64,000 nt of DNA from Chelydra serpentina (lineage: Eukaryota; Chordata; Testudines; Chelydridae). Positions 1 through 11,300 of the stretch are shown one piece after another. Below the pieces are notes generated by a model that did no database searches, was not told the DNA's origin, and saw only the letters and a list, made by a program, of their open reading frames with translations. Location: NCBI GenBank assembly GCA_037349315.1, contig JBAIAC010000042.1, forward strand, positions 558,001 through 622,000, written 5' to 3'. The number at the start of each line of letters is the position of its first letter. Positions within the stretch are counted from its first letter, which is position 1. Both the position numbers and the translations under genes were made by a program.

Positions 1-639
1 CATTGGTCCTTCTGGTCAACTAGGTTATTTGAACTGCTTAACCCTTTACAGGTAAGACAGTCAGGTACAGCTGCCAAGGAGGGATTTTATGCTACTGAAT
101 GGGCTGGCATACATAAAGGTTGCTACCCTTCCCCCTATATTCATGACACAGCCCTTATGCTGAAAGTGTTTTTCCAGCTCGTGGGCACGGTCCCTCCACG
201 GGAAGGCTGGGGAGACTCATGGGATCAGATTTTAAAATGCTCAGGGCCAGATGTCCAACACCCAACGTGCCGAGCCCTTTTTGACAATCCAGCATCTTAT
301 TTTGCTGTCTCAGTGGGAAGCTGAGAGCTTTTGGAAATCTGGCCCTGAAAGCTTCTGAAACGTCCAGCAGCTGGGCAGAAGGGCGGCACAGAGAGGAAGG
401 CTGGAAACGGGGCATTAGACCAGAGGACAAATCAGCCCCAAGCAAACAACAAAAACACCTTTAAACAGGCAGATCTGGGCTTGCACCTGGTACGTGACCT
501 ATCTCAGTGTCAGTTGGTTCACTGGCACAGAAAGGTGCTACCCACGATACACATTTATCAGCTTTCTATAGATTCCTCCCTTGAATTTAGAGAAAGCAAA
601 GGGACACGTCTCTTATCGCTGCTATTCTCTTAAATTCAG

Positions 640-851
640 TGAAATCTCCTCTGGAATCCAAGCTGCCTCATGTCTCCACGCCAGTCCATCTAAATGTACA
701 ATTCCCTGGTCCCTGCTGCCCGGATGGCTGGGTCGGGTACAGAGGGAAATGCTACTATTTCTCTGAGGCCGAGGGGACCTGGGACTCCAGTCAGAGCTTC
801 TGCTCTTCACTCAATGCCTCCCTGGCTTGGATCGACACCGAGAAAGACCTG
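640..851 (+). CDS. CLEC2-like gene 1: stalk plus first CTLD exon
   Basis: The acceptor is the pyrimidine-rich stretch ending TTCAG at 639 and the donor is CTG|GTAAGG after 851. The frame starts two bases before AAATCT (phase 1 entry) and leaves in phase 0. It encodes about 23 stalk residues, then CCPDGW, GKCYYFSE, SSQSFCSSLNASLAWID and EKDL. The same acceptor phase is used in the homologous exon at 62289. This copy has 11 more stalk codons than that one. Confidence 0.93.
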
Positions 852-3408
852 GTAAGGAAACACAAAAAATAAAACAGGTATAGGCACCAAGCAGCCTGTT
901 GGCATGATCTTGTTCCAGGGAATCTGGGCGGAGGATGGGGCAGGGCTCCCAAATGCAGGAGTCATGCGCTGCCCATGGCCTCACAGTCCCATGAGTTAAT
1001 GAAGGGAAGATCTGTGCCCAGATCTCACCCAGCAGTTCAGAAACAGAACAGATGCAGAAAAGGATGGAAGAAGGGTGGGAGGAAAGAGACTTTAAAGTTT
1101 CTTTTTTAAGCAGTTGTTTCCACAGTCCATGATACGGTGGCACAGCCATTTGTCTGCCTTACCAGAGGAGAATCAAGGAGCTTGGCCTGGTTAGCCGAAC
1201 CAAACAAAGGCTGAGGGGAGATAGGATTTCTCTCTAAATACACCAGAGGGATAAATACCAGGGAGGGAGAGGAGTTAAGTTAAGCGTCAATATAGACACA
1301 AGAACGAATGGATATAAACTGGCCATCAACAAGTTGAGGCTTGAAATTGGATGACGGTTTCTAACCATCGGAGGGAAGTTCTGGAACAGCCTTCTAAGGG
1401 GAGCAGTGGGGGAAAAAAACCAAACTGGCTTCAAGACTAAGAGCTTGATAAGTTGACGGAGGGGATGGGATGATGGGACTGTGGGCCATCTGCGACTGCC
1501 AGCAGCAAATATCTCCAGCATTTGGAGCGGACACTGGATGGGGAAGGGCTCTGAGTTACTACAGAGAATTCTTTCCCAGTGTCTGGCTGGTGGGTCTTGC
1601 CCACATGTTCAGGGTCTAACTGGTTGCAATATTTGGGATTGGGAAGGAATTTTCTCCCAGGTCAGATTGGCAGAGACCCTGGGGGGGGGGGAGGGGTGAC
1701 CTTGCTCTGCAGCATGGGTCACTTGCAGCTTTAAACTAGAGTAAATTGTGGATTCTCTGTCACTTGAAGTCTTTCAATCAGGTCATGATTTGAGGACTTC
1801 AGTGACCCAGCCAGAGGTTAGGGGTCTGTTACAGGAGTGGGTGGGTGAGGTTCTGTGATATGCTGGAGGGCTAGAAGATCATGATGGTCCCTTCTGGCCT
1901 TAAAGTCTGAGTCTTGCAGACGAGTGATATCTGCCCCACTCCTCCATCAGATATCCTCACCAGTCCCCTACCAAATACTGGCCACTGTGCCCAACAGCAG
2001 TGAGTAAGCACGTTAGCTGAATGTTGCTATTAAAACAATTAGAAGCAGAATAGTTAACAGAGTTGGACAACATTAGGTTTCAGAGTTAACACAAGTGGCG
2101 CTGAAGTGTGCAGTTCATAGCTCTGCAGATTCAGGGACCATCTACGCTAGGAAAGCGATTTGTTTTAGGCAGCAGGTCCCCTTGAAGCAGTGACCTGAAA
2201 ATAGCTTAACTGCTTCAACAGCATTACAGACTATAATAAATAATGTTTTGTTTTTTTAAAGATGTTCATATTGCGATATAAAGGCGTCTCTGAGTTCTGG
2301 ATTGGCCTGAAGCGCGTATCGGCGCAGACCTGGCTATGGGTGAATGACGAACAGTTGAACAACCTGTGAGTCCTTTTCTAGCTAGTCACTGTGTTGGGTT
2401 CCAAATGGGGAAAGGGCCGAATTCGGGCAGATTAAAAAAAAAATTTATTCCCAAAATAACGTTGATTATTTTTCTCCTTTGTGACATTTCCCGCCAGTCT
2501 TTGGCTAGCAGATCAGCGGGCTGCCTGCCTTTCCCCTCCAGCCCTCTAACGGGCAGCTTAGGTGGAAATGCTTTAAAGACCCATGGTACTTCCTGAAAAG
2601 TTCAGTAAGGATTTAAGCCCAGATTTTAAAGGTACTTAGGCATTACTCAGCATTTCAAAGCCTAAATAACTTAGGAACATAAGTCTGTGTTTCAAAAGTG
2701 CCTTAGGCACCTAAGTCACTTGGGCCTTGCACTGCTGAGCAGAGGAGCAGTGTCTAAATACCTTTCACAGTCTGGACCGTAGCCCTTCCGCCTCCTCCCT
2801 AGAGGGAAAAAAAGTAGGCAGAGAGGCTCCAGTGCCCATGCTGAGTCAATGCCAAGTGCAGAACGGCTGCCGGTGAAGAATCTGGCAGGACAATCACTGA
2901 GGTAGAAGCTATGCTGCAGAAATAACAATGCTTGTAACCCGGCTATGTTAAGAGTTAGGTGTCTTGCATTGCCAGTGTGGACAGAAGACAGTTCCTTGAG
3001 GGGGCCATTTAGGGATCTGGGGCAAAAATTGGGGATTGGTCCTGCTTTGAGCAGGGGGTTGGACTAGATGACCTCCTAAGGTCCCTTCCAATATGATACT
3101 CTATGATACTGGAGATCAACCTTTTAGTCTCTTCCTCCCCACCCCTCCTGCCAGGAAGAGTTTGAGTGGAATTATTGGTGCAGGAGGCGGGCGATCCTGA
3201 GGGGTTTCACTGGGTGGGCCCATGCCTAGCCCCTGCCCGACTTTTATCACCAGGGCGTCTCTGCCGCAGGTTTACGGTAAGAGGAGAAGGTGACTGCGCG
3301 TACCTGAGCGACAGCTTTGCCGCTTCGTCGTGGTGCTCCACGAAGCGCTACTGGATCTGCAGCAAGGCTGACGGGATACGAAGGGAGGACGTGATGCCGG
3401 GGGACTGA
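640..3408 (+). CDS. CLEC2-type C-type lectin-like membrane protein, 3' part (three exons, 5' end off window)
   Basis: Three exons at 640-851, 2262-2365 and 3270-3408 join in frame (212+104+139 nt) and end in TGA at 3406-3408. They encode the stalk and the whole C-type lectin-like domain of a type II membrane protein. Visible motifs: CCPDGWVGYRGKCYYFSE at the domain start, RYKGVSEFWIGL with the family WIGL core, GDCAYLSD and YWICSK near the end. The pattern RYKG...WIGL...CAYL...WICSK is that of CLEC2 proteins, the ligands of NKR-P1 receptors (known for the family). No EPN/QPD calcium motif is seen, as expected for this group. One N-glycosylation sequon (NAS) lies in the first exon. The first exon begins in phase 1, so a membrane exon and a cytoplasmic exon must lie left of base 1. 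The orthologue within CLEC2 cannot be fixed here. A 13-residue tail follows WICSK. The gene is tail to tail with the KLRB1-like gene. Confidence 0.93.
1165..1915 (+). repeat. CR1-type LINE 3' remnant
   Basis: Decayed CR1-like sequence: an AGGAGAATCAAGGAGCTTGG start resembling the ORF2 C-terminal coding region, through a 3' region to ATGATGGTCCCTTCTGGCCT near 1890-1905. Many frame breaks. It sits in the first visible intron of CLEC2-like gene 1. Confidence 0.6.
2262..2365 (+). CDS. CLEC2-like gene 1: middle CTLD exon (WIGL)
   Basis: The acceptor is TTTTTTTAAAG ending at 2261 and the donor is CT|GTGAGT after 2365. The exon is 104 nt, phase 0 in and phase 2 out. It encodes MFILRYKGVSEFWIGLKR and then QTWLWVNDEQLNN. 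WIGL is the CTLD hallmark, and RYKG directly before it is typical of CLEC2 proteins. Confidence 0.94.
2997..3111 (+). repeat. CR1/tortoise SINE 3' tail
   Basis: GGGGCCATTTAGGGATCTGG, TGCTTTGAGCAGGGGGTTGG and GACTAGATGACCTCCTAAGG lead to a TATGATACTCTATGATACT end. This is the CR1-derived tail also seen at 24320-24415, 47974-48165 and 51925-52124. Confidence 0.7.
3270..3408 (+). CDS. CLEC2-like gene 1: last CTLD exon with stop
   Basis: The acceptor is TCTCTGCCGCAG ending at 3269. One base completes the split Leu codon. The frame then gives FTVRGEGDCAYLSD, SSWCSTKRYWICSK and a charged tail ending MPGD, with TGA at 3406-3408. The Cys positions before AYL, in SSWC and in WICS are the three C-terminal CTLD cysteines. 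No canonical AATAAA was seen just downstream, only AAATAAG-like sequence near 3510. Confidence 0.94.
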
Positions 3409-3542
3409 AGGGCGAAAGCTGGAGAAACGCCTCAGGGCCCAGCTGCATGACGCTCCAAACAGCGCTCAATCGGATCCTCAATAGAGCTTGACAGATTCTT
3501 TTTTTTGTAAATAAGCCTGTTTTCTAACTTGTTCTTTATTAT

Positions 3543-4117
3543 CAGAGGGGTAGCCGTGTTAGTCTGGATTTGTAGAAGCGACAAAGGGTCCTGTGGCACC
3601 TTATAGACTAACAGAGGTATTGAAGCATAAGCTTTCGTGGGTGAATACCCACTTCATCGGATGCAAGCAGTGGAAATGTCCAGGGGCAGATATAAATAAG
3701 CAGGGAAGAGTCAGGCTAGAGATAACGAGGTTAGTTCAATCAGGGAGGGTGAGGCCCTGTTCTAGCAGTTGAGGTGTGAACACCAAGGGAGGAGAAACTG
3801 CTTTTGTAGTTGGCTAGCCATTCACAGTCTTTGTTTAATCCTGAGCTGATGGTGTCAAATTTGCAAATGAACTGAAGCTGGGCAGTTTCTCTTTGAAGTC
3901 TGGTCCTGAAGTTTTTTTGCTGCAGGATGGCTACCTTTATATCTGCTATTGTGTGTCCAGGGAGATTGAAGTGTTCTCCTGCAGGCTTTTGTATATTGCC
4001 ATTCAGATGCTTATTTATACCTGCCCCAGGACATTTCCACTGCATGCATCTGAAGAAGTGGGTATTCACCCATGAAATAAGTCTATAAGGTGCCACAGAA
4101 CTGTTTGTTCTTTATTG
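3543..4117. repeat. Long-inverted-repeat MITE
   Basis: The left arm (AGAGGGGTAGCCGTGTTAGT, then CCTGTGGCACCTTATAGACT and GGGTGAATACCCACTTC) returns inverted at 4008-4110 (GAAGTGGGTATTCACCC, CTATAAGGTGCCACAG). The arms are about 100 bp or more around a 300-bp core. A fragment of the same family lies at 46613-46728. Class not determined. Confidence 0.65.
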
Positions 4118-4154
4118 TGGCCCCTGTATAGCCCTCTTCCTCCTGGCTGTGTAG

Positions 4155-4770
4155 CTAAGACCTGGTCTACACTTAAAGCTTAAAACTCACTCCTGAATGC
4201 TGTAGCTAGGCCGACGTAACCCCCAGTGTAGACGCAGCTAAGTTGACCTAGTGACCATCACTTGGGAAGGCGCGTTCCTACAGTGATGGGAAACCCCCTT
4301 TCTCCCACTGTAGGCAGGGCCGGCTCCAAGCACCAGCTTTCCAAGCTGGTGCTTGGGGCGGCATCGAGAATGGGGCGGCAGTCCGAGTCCCGCAGCGGCA
4401 ATTCGGCCGCAGGTCCGCTCTTTCCGCCGCGGGACTCGGACTGCCGCCCCATTCTCGCCTGCCGCGGCGGCAATGAGGTGGCAGGTCCGCCGCCCTTCCC
4501 TTGCCGCCGCGGACTGGGACTGCCTGCGTCGGGGGCTGGGTCCCGCTACATCTGCCTGTGTCGGGGCCGGGGCCACGGCAACTGCTTGGGGCGGCAAAAT
4601 TGAGAGAGCCGCCCCTGACTGTAGGATGTGTCTGCTCTGGGGTTATGCCAGCGTAGTCTGTTGCCATGTCCCCATACTGTCGACATGGATTAAAAGCCCT
4701 TCCCAGCTCCCCCGGCTGTTGTCTGTCAGGGTGCGTCTACACTGCAATGGGGGTACGTGATGAAAGCAAT
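4155..4770. repeat. GTCTACACT-type dispersed element, interrupted by an hAT-like element
   Basis: CCTGGTCTACACTTAAAGC, AGTGTAGACGCAGCTAAG and, after the insertion, GTGCGTCTACACTGCAATG belong to a family also present at 20383-20620, 23075-23360, 40947-41475, 41770-42150 and 45480-45705. The insert at 4315-4617 splits this copy. Confidence 0.5.
4315..4617. mobile_element. hAT-like non-autonomous element with perfect 8-bp duplication
   Basis: The element starts CAGGGCCGGCTC and ends GAGCCGCCCCTG, near-inverted termini. It is flanked by ACTGTAGG at 4307-4314 and again at 4618-4625. The 8-bp duplication and CAGGG terminus fit hAT transposons. A second copy of the family is at 24837-25127. Internal sequence is GC-rich with partly palindromic blocks. 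Confidence 0.85.
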
Positions 4771-4974
4771 GAAGGTGCAGACGCACCGGGCTAGTCACCC
4801 AGGTCTTTGCCCAGGGTTCCCAGCCTGCGCTGCTGCGGCATCATTGCCCCAGTACTAGCTAGATTAAAATTAGCATGTGCATGTCTATATGAATGGCAGC
4901 CAAACCCTGTTCTTGCAATGTGGACGTACCCGCAGCTCCGCTGTGCCGGCTGAGCAGGGAGGCCTAGGCGCTGA

Positions 4975-5450
4975 CTGCATGGGTGCTCCGGGGCTGGAGC
5001 ACCCACGGGCAGCTCCCCGCCAGCCCCCCTCCCCCCCCCCACGCCAACCCCGCCCCCCCCCCGCCGCGTGCCCACAACTCACCTTCCTGTTTCCGGGTTC
5101 CCGGCGCTGCCGGAGGCGCTTTTGTTAGCTCTGCCTGCCCGCCTCTCAGCTGTTCGGCAAGGGCGGGGGGGCGTGGGGGAAGCGCAGTGCGGTGGCGCCT
5201 CGGGGGAGGGGTATGGGCATACCCCTCCCCCGAGGCGCCGCAGTGAGAGGCGGGCAGGCAGCACTAAAAAAAGCGCCTCCGGCAGCGCCGGGAACCCGGA
5301 AGGTGAGTTGTGGGCCTGTGACAGGGGGCTGGTGGGGAGCTTCCGGTGGGTGCTCAGCACCCACCAATTTTTCCCGGGGGGAGGAGGCAGGGATTTGGGG
5401 AAGGGGCGGGGCCGGGGGTGGAGTTGGGGGAGGGGCCGGGGGCAGCACTG
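4975..5450. repeat. GC-rich dispersed element with GAGCACCCAC motif
   Basis: Runs of C and G (5026-5065, 5160-5180) with GGAGCACCCACGGGCAG at the left and GTGCTCAGCACCCACC near 5350. The centre holds an imperfect inverted repeat around 5205-5245. Related copies are at 9310-9657, 13790-14132, 48340-48655 and 51010-51262. The long open frames here come from base composition. Confidence 0.5.
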
Positions 5451-5459
5451 CTTGAAGAC

Positions 5460-7439
5460 AATCTTAAACAGCAACAGGCTAAGAAAATCCACAGCAAGCA
5501 GGGATGTGAAGCAGCCGCACACAACATCCTCCCTAAGGAAGGAAGCTGCGGCAAGACACAAGCAGCCAGGCTGTGGGTTTTCTTGAACTGTTGCAAAACC
5601 CGGCTCTGTTCGCTCACGCTGTCTCCCAACACCCAGCAACAGAGTTGTGAGTTAAGTCTAAATGGGACCGGGATCCGAACTCCCCAATGGGCCCTTTGTT
5701 GAGGCTTCTAGTGAGGCCTCGTGCATAGGGTCGACTGTGTTGCGTTGTCTCCCAGATTAAAATGTGGCAGCTGCATCTTTGATGGAGAGTCTGCGTTGTG
5801 GAGCCAAGAAGATAATTAAGGAGGCCAGAAATGAGGCGCAGGTTCAAATGGAAATCGAAATGTCTGTATGTTTGAGAGTGTTCGGGCCTTGTTGGGCTTA
5901 TTGAGACTGGCAAGGGAAGGCCAGGCGTGCGTGCGTGCGTGCCAGGAGAAGTTGATAACTAGCTAGGTGTGCTAGCAGAAAAGTTACAGAGGCGCTGGCG
6001 CCCTGTGAAGAAGCTGTGATGCTGCCCAGGAGAGGTGTTTACTTTGTGAGAAAGCATCGGGTTGTGTACTCTGTACTCGCAATAAGGAATTGTGGGTCGC
6101 TGTCACCATTGCATCCCACCCACAGGGATTTGCTTACAAACTCCTAGGCAGAGCGGATGCCTTTTAATCTCATTGAGTTATCTTTCCAGGCGAGTTCGAG
6201 GCAGAGAAGCTGAGGTGTGTCGAACCCTTTCGATTGCACTTGACTTTCCCCGTGAACAAGTTTTTAATCAGTGAGCAAAACAAACCGCAAAATCTGATTC
6301 AGGGTAAGCGGGTGAGTTTCCTGACTTTGCTAAAGAAACTTAGATAAGGACAAAGATCAATGTGTGCATTAAAACTCTAAGATCTAAGAGTCTTTAGATG
6401 CTTTAAGATTCATTGGCAAATGTCGCTTAAGAGTTTAATTCCCCTTGGACTCACTTGCCAGCTAAGTTACAAGTACTTTTGTGGGGGACAAGATGCGTAT
6501 TTTCCCCTACTTTGAGGTGACTGGGTATTTTCTAGATGCATCATCTGTCCAAACCATGGCTTCGGAATCTAAATAATTGAAATGTATAAAGTCTCACAAC
6601 TAACAAAAATGAATCGTGTGATGTCATAGTGTTCACTGTTCACCTATTTAATTATTTGTTGTTTACTTCTTTTGTTTTATAAAGTTTGCTATTAATTTTG
6701 TCAGTCCTGTAAGCTAACAGTAAAAAAAAAAAATAACCTTGTATTTTTTTCCTGCTGTTGTAATGTGCTCATAGTTATAGAGTATAAGGCTAGAAGGAAC
6801 CTCTTGTTTTATTCATTCTGTCTTCCCTCATTCTAACTTAGAGACAACTGAAACTTTTCCAATGAAAAGTTTGTCAAAAAACAGGATTTAATTGAACATT
6901 AACTTTTTTTTTCTTTTTTTCAGAAACTTCATTTTCAATGACTTCCTCTTTTAGTTTTCTGAAGGGTTGTTTTTTTTTCAACACAATTTCAGGGGGGAAG
7001 CCACAGTGGTTTTCAGAATTTTGTAAATGTTTTGAAATTGTGCTGTTTTTTTGTTTCTTCTCTCCACTTTCTGGCTTCCTTCTAACTTTTGCCACATGGA
7101 AAACAGTAAGAGCATTTCTGAAAGTAATTCTTTCACTTTTTAAAATGTTAACTTAAAACAAAGTGTTCCTTAAAAAACTACCCTCCTACAAACCCTTGCT
7201 CACTCTCTGTCTCCAAAGTGGAAGAAATTGAGAATGAATAAAAACATGTAAGCGGGGATAGAAGTTTTGCACTTAAATTGTTCCATTACGATGTTTAAAA
7301 ATGTTTGAAAGGGGATTTTTTTTCCCCTGTGGAAACTTTTGGAGGACAAAATGCTGCTTTTCCTGCTAGTTCTAGTCTATATTGTTGTTGATCTCCTTTT
7401 ATGTATTGGTTTATTTTTATTTTTTCCCCTGGCCTAGCG
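5460..7439. other. Intergenic stretch between the CLEC2-like and KLRB1-like 3' ends
   Basis: No exon recognised on either strand. Contents: a (GCGT) microsatellite at 5927-5944, poly-A/poly-T tracts near 6721-6732, 6903-6920 and 6970-6979, and AT-rich sequence from 6560 on. Confidence 0.5.
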
Positions 7440-7573
7440 TAGGGTGACCAGACAGCAAAAGTGAAAAATCGGGATGGGGGTGGGGTGGGGGGTGGTGGTA
7501 ATAGGAGCCTATAGAAGAAAAAGACCCAAAAATCGGGACTGTCCCTATAAAATCGGGGCATCTGGTCACCCTA
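7440..7573. mobile_element. hAT-like MITE (TAGGGTGACCAGA family), copy 1
   Basis: Termini TAGGGTGACCAGA and CTGGTCACCCTA are inverted. The flanks carry perfect 8-bp duplications GCCTAGCG (7432-7439 and 7574-7581). The interior carries the family's GGGAC and AAAATCGGG blocks. Confidence 0.88.
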
Positions 7574-8192
7574 GCCTAGCGCCATCTGATGGGCCGGAGT
7601 AGACATTGCAATGTCTAGATTTGCTGCAGAGCACCCTAATCTTCTGCTGTGTAGCTAGAGTGGAGACCAGCGCTGGGAGAAAGGTGAGTCGGACGCAGAT
7701 TGTATTTGAGACTAGCTGGGTGACTCTTCCACACTATCCCAGGGGGCAACACTCACTGCAAAGATTAAAATGTTGGGGGGGGGAGCTAATATATTAATCT
7801 GTGGTACAAACGCAATACAGGGGTTCTTGTATAGATTTAATGTATCTAAGTCTGTAATTACTTGCACTTGTAATTAAAATAATTAATCAACACCTCTGAG
7901 GCCTGTGTTCGTGAAGATCTGTCCTCTTACAGCCACGGCCTGCGAAGTGCCGCTCTGCGTGTGTTCCATTCGTACGTGTGTTTGCATGCAGACCAGTTCA
8001 TTCTGTGCATGCACGTGCCCCTTGGGGGGTGCTCTTTCCCTTGTGTATTGCTAAAGCGTCCCGGCACTGACAGAGTGGAGGGTGGCGTTTTCCCAGGCCC
8101 GGCGACGGCCCTCCACCTTTGAGAGCTTTACCCAAAGCCCGAACCTTAGTCCTGTGTGTCCCTTAATCAAATAGGGGATCCGTTCATGCCGT

Positions 8193-8316
8193 CTATATCA
8201 GGACAGCTTCTCTCTGGCAAATCCATTTAAAGCTGCCACTGCAGATTTCACCACGAATCTGATTCTCCTTCCACACCCCACAGCTGTGTCCAGTGTCGGG
8301 GGCCGATAGCGAGACC
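8193..8316 (-). CDS. KLRB1: KLRB1-like exon 5: C-terminal CTLD exon with stop
   Basis: The acceptor is TTTGCTTTTCTGCAG above 8316. The first base completes the Gly codon split by exon 4. The frame reads VSLSAPDTGHSCGVWKENQ, then EICSGSFKWICQREAVLI and TAG at 8195-8193. C-x(n)-C-x(5)-W-I-C is the usual NKR-P1 ending, and the WICQ-E spacing matches. A possible ATTAAA on the minus strand lies at 7841-7836. Confidence 0.9.
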
Positions 8317-11300
8317 CTGCAGAAAAGCAAAGAAAGTCGCCAATGGAGTCTAGATCCATCCCCTAGCTCCTAGAGCAGCGCTTGCTTGTTTATTAGCACT
8401 TGATTTCACACACACACACACCCCCGATACCTCACTGAGGGTGAAATGAGCTGGTAGTGAGAACGAGAGGGAACAAACCATCTGTGATGGGGGTTAGTCC
8501 TGTTGCTTCATGCACGGCAGGAACGTGCATAGACACCGTGGGGAAAAGGGTGACTGCAGGTGTAACCCAGGCCTGCTGGGGGTTGCGCTCTGCCCCCCTC
8601 TAGTGGCCTAGCGGTTAATGAGTCTGCTACAGCCTCCTTTTTAGCTCATGCGCCAGAGCAGGGCTAGTCAATTAATTTTTTTCAAGGTCCAAATTTCTTG
8701 GTCAAAGCCTAGCCAAGGTCCAGACTCTAGAGAAACATCTAGAGGTCCACCTTTGGCCCGCAGTCCCCCTATACCCTACCCCTGCAGTAGATTCTCATGC
8801 ACTAAGATTCAGAGGTCCCAGGTTCGATCCCGCCCGCCAATGACCGGGCTCTGTCGCCGTTACACAAAAGCCTCCACGGAATAGAATCTGGGTGGCCAGG
8901 GATCTCTGTTACAAAACTGCCGGGGATGGGAGAGGGCGGCCAATGCTACTGAATTACTCACCCACCCACTCTGCTGGGCTCGGGTGAAACACACACACAA
9001 CCAGAGTTAATGAGAACAGACTCTGCCCATCTCTCCTCCACCACTTTGTTCCCTTTAGCTGTCATCGGCTCCCCGCATCCACCAGATTAATCATAAACGG
9101 TGTACTCTGCTTCTGTATAGTGTCTCCCATCAGCCAAACTGGGCCTCGCTTAACAGAGCCTCAAACTTTCTCTGCCTATTTTTTGGGTAGGTTGCAAGAG
9201 TTTTTCGCTCTTTAAGCAGGGAGAGCGAGGGAGAATTACTATCACTGTAGTGCCTAGGATCCAGGATCCCATTGTACGAGGCGCTATATGTTAGTTATTA
9301 GGTGTATTACAGTAGCATCTATGAGCATAGGTGCCACCTTCTGGCGCCGGTGGGTGCTTGTGCCCCCTCACCCTGACTCCACTCTTGCCCCCAACTCCAC
9401 CCTCTTCCTGCCCCTATTGGACTCCTTCCCCAAATCTCTGCCCTGGCCCCGCCTCTTCCCCGTCTCCCCTGAGCGCCCCGCGTTCCTGCTCCCTCTCACA
9501 GCTTGTTACGTCCCGAAACAGCTGTTTTGCAGCAGCAAGCGCTGGGAGAAGAAGCGGGAATGGTGCGCTCAGGGGAGGAGGCTGGGGCGGGGCGGGGGCA
9601 GCCTGGCTGCCGGTGGATGCAGAGCACCCACCAATTTTCCTCCATGGGTGCTCCAACCCAGGACCTCGGTGTCCTAGGAGCTGTACAAACACAGAACAAA
9701 AAGATCGCCCTTCCCCAAAGAGCTTCCAACCTAAGTATAAGACAACAGATGGAGACAACCTGGGGAGTACAAGGGAACAATGAGATGAAGATCAATGGAT
9801 GACATGGCAGGTTGCATGCATTGGAGTAAGACCGCCGTTTCAGCTGGAGATGCTGCAATCACTCCTTTTTTTGTGGCTCACCTTGAAAATGCAGCCCTTA
9901 ACATGTGAAGCCTAGGGTGAAAGTCACCTTTGAGTGCCAGCCTATCAGCGATTTGCATTTGGCCCCACGAACAGCTAGAATGATCAAGTTACAAGGTGAT
10001 TCCAGACTTAAAGTCAATACAGGAAATACTCACCCTGTTTGATTTAACAGGGAACCATCCACCCACGTCCAGTTTCCCTTGGTGGTTGTCAGGTGCAGTC
10101 CGATCCAAACTGGGTATTTCCCCTCTGTGATGGTTTTTATGAATGCCTGTAAAGTGTAGGCCAGGTAGACCGGTAAATGTAACTGCCCATAAATCACTAG
10201 GGTCCAGAACCTCAAAAGAATGTAGGCTCCTTCAGTTGATTTGAAATAAATGGATATAAGGAGCCAAAATTACCTTCAAGGGTCCAGCCCTACGTTTTGA
10301 AGTTCTGTGCCCCAAAGAAAGCACAGTATCTGACCTGCAGGACCCGAGATACTGTAGCTCTGGAGATAGATAGATATATATCTATCTCATCACAAATATA
10401 TATATTTGTGATGAGTGAATAGACACAGTTGTGGCACTGAATTTTAGTTGTCAAACTCTTCCAATCACATCCCTGTGGGGTTTGGAGCGGAACTTTTCGA
10501 AACAGTACATGCACAAAGGGATTTAACCTCTGTATCCACCTTTGTGGCTGGGGGCCTTGGTTTACGCTCAGGATGAACAGAAAAGGGGCCGTGGGATTTC
10601 ACTGTTTTCAAGTGCTCTGTATAGCATGTTAAGCCCACTGCTGGTTGCCTGTGATGGTTGTTTTTATACTCCCGCCTCCACCCTTATCTCCATCGCTGCT
10701 CCTGGCCAGCACTCGGGCCACAAATCGCTTTTATATCCCCTGCAGCCGACCCATAGAGCATGACTTTGCTCTTTGCGGCCACCTTCCTTCCAGCATCTCC
10801 AGATTTTGTCGCCTTCTGATTGCACTCCTGCAACACACGCTACTCAGCACTCTGGAAATGCCGCAGAAGAACCCTACCTTAAAGGAAGAGGTTTGGGGTG
10901 GGGGGGGGGCAGTGAATGGGGACAACACAGCTCTGGAGAGGGGGAAAGGGGTTCTGGGGTGCGCATGGAAGAGCAGCAAGTCCTGATTTCCTGTAGATCC
11001 ATCCACATGTGTCCTGGAGGGACCATCTGGTGCCTGTTCTGTACTTATGAGAGTGAACCACCCCTTCTGCAGTGGAATGATTCTAGGGTCTCCTGTGGGT
11101 GTTTCCATCCTCCGGAGAACTCTTCTCCCATGGCGGCGGGGCAGGGGGGGGGAACCAGCTGAGCCTTTGCAAGTCTAACGTTACAGCCCAGGCCTCGGGC
11201 AGGTTGAGCTGCCAAACTGGCTCATAACCGAGTGACTCAAGTGAGGTGATCGCCTACCCGGTCCAGGGGTTAGGATGCTAGCTGTGTCAGGACACCTGGG

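Noticed and set aside
4238..5702. Cluster of long overlapping open frames on both strands
   Set aside because: These lie in GC-rich transposon DNA. Gly/Pro/Arg composition and antisense pairs point to base-composition artefacts.
8790..8860. tRNA gene suggested by GGTTCGATCCC
   Set aside because: A B box is present but no full cloverleaf or clear A box at the right spacing. The same module recurs at two other sites, so it is SINE-derived.
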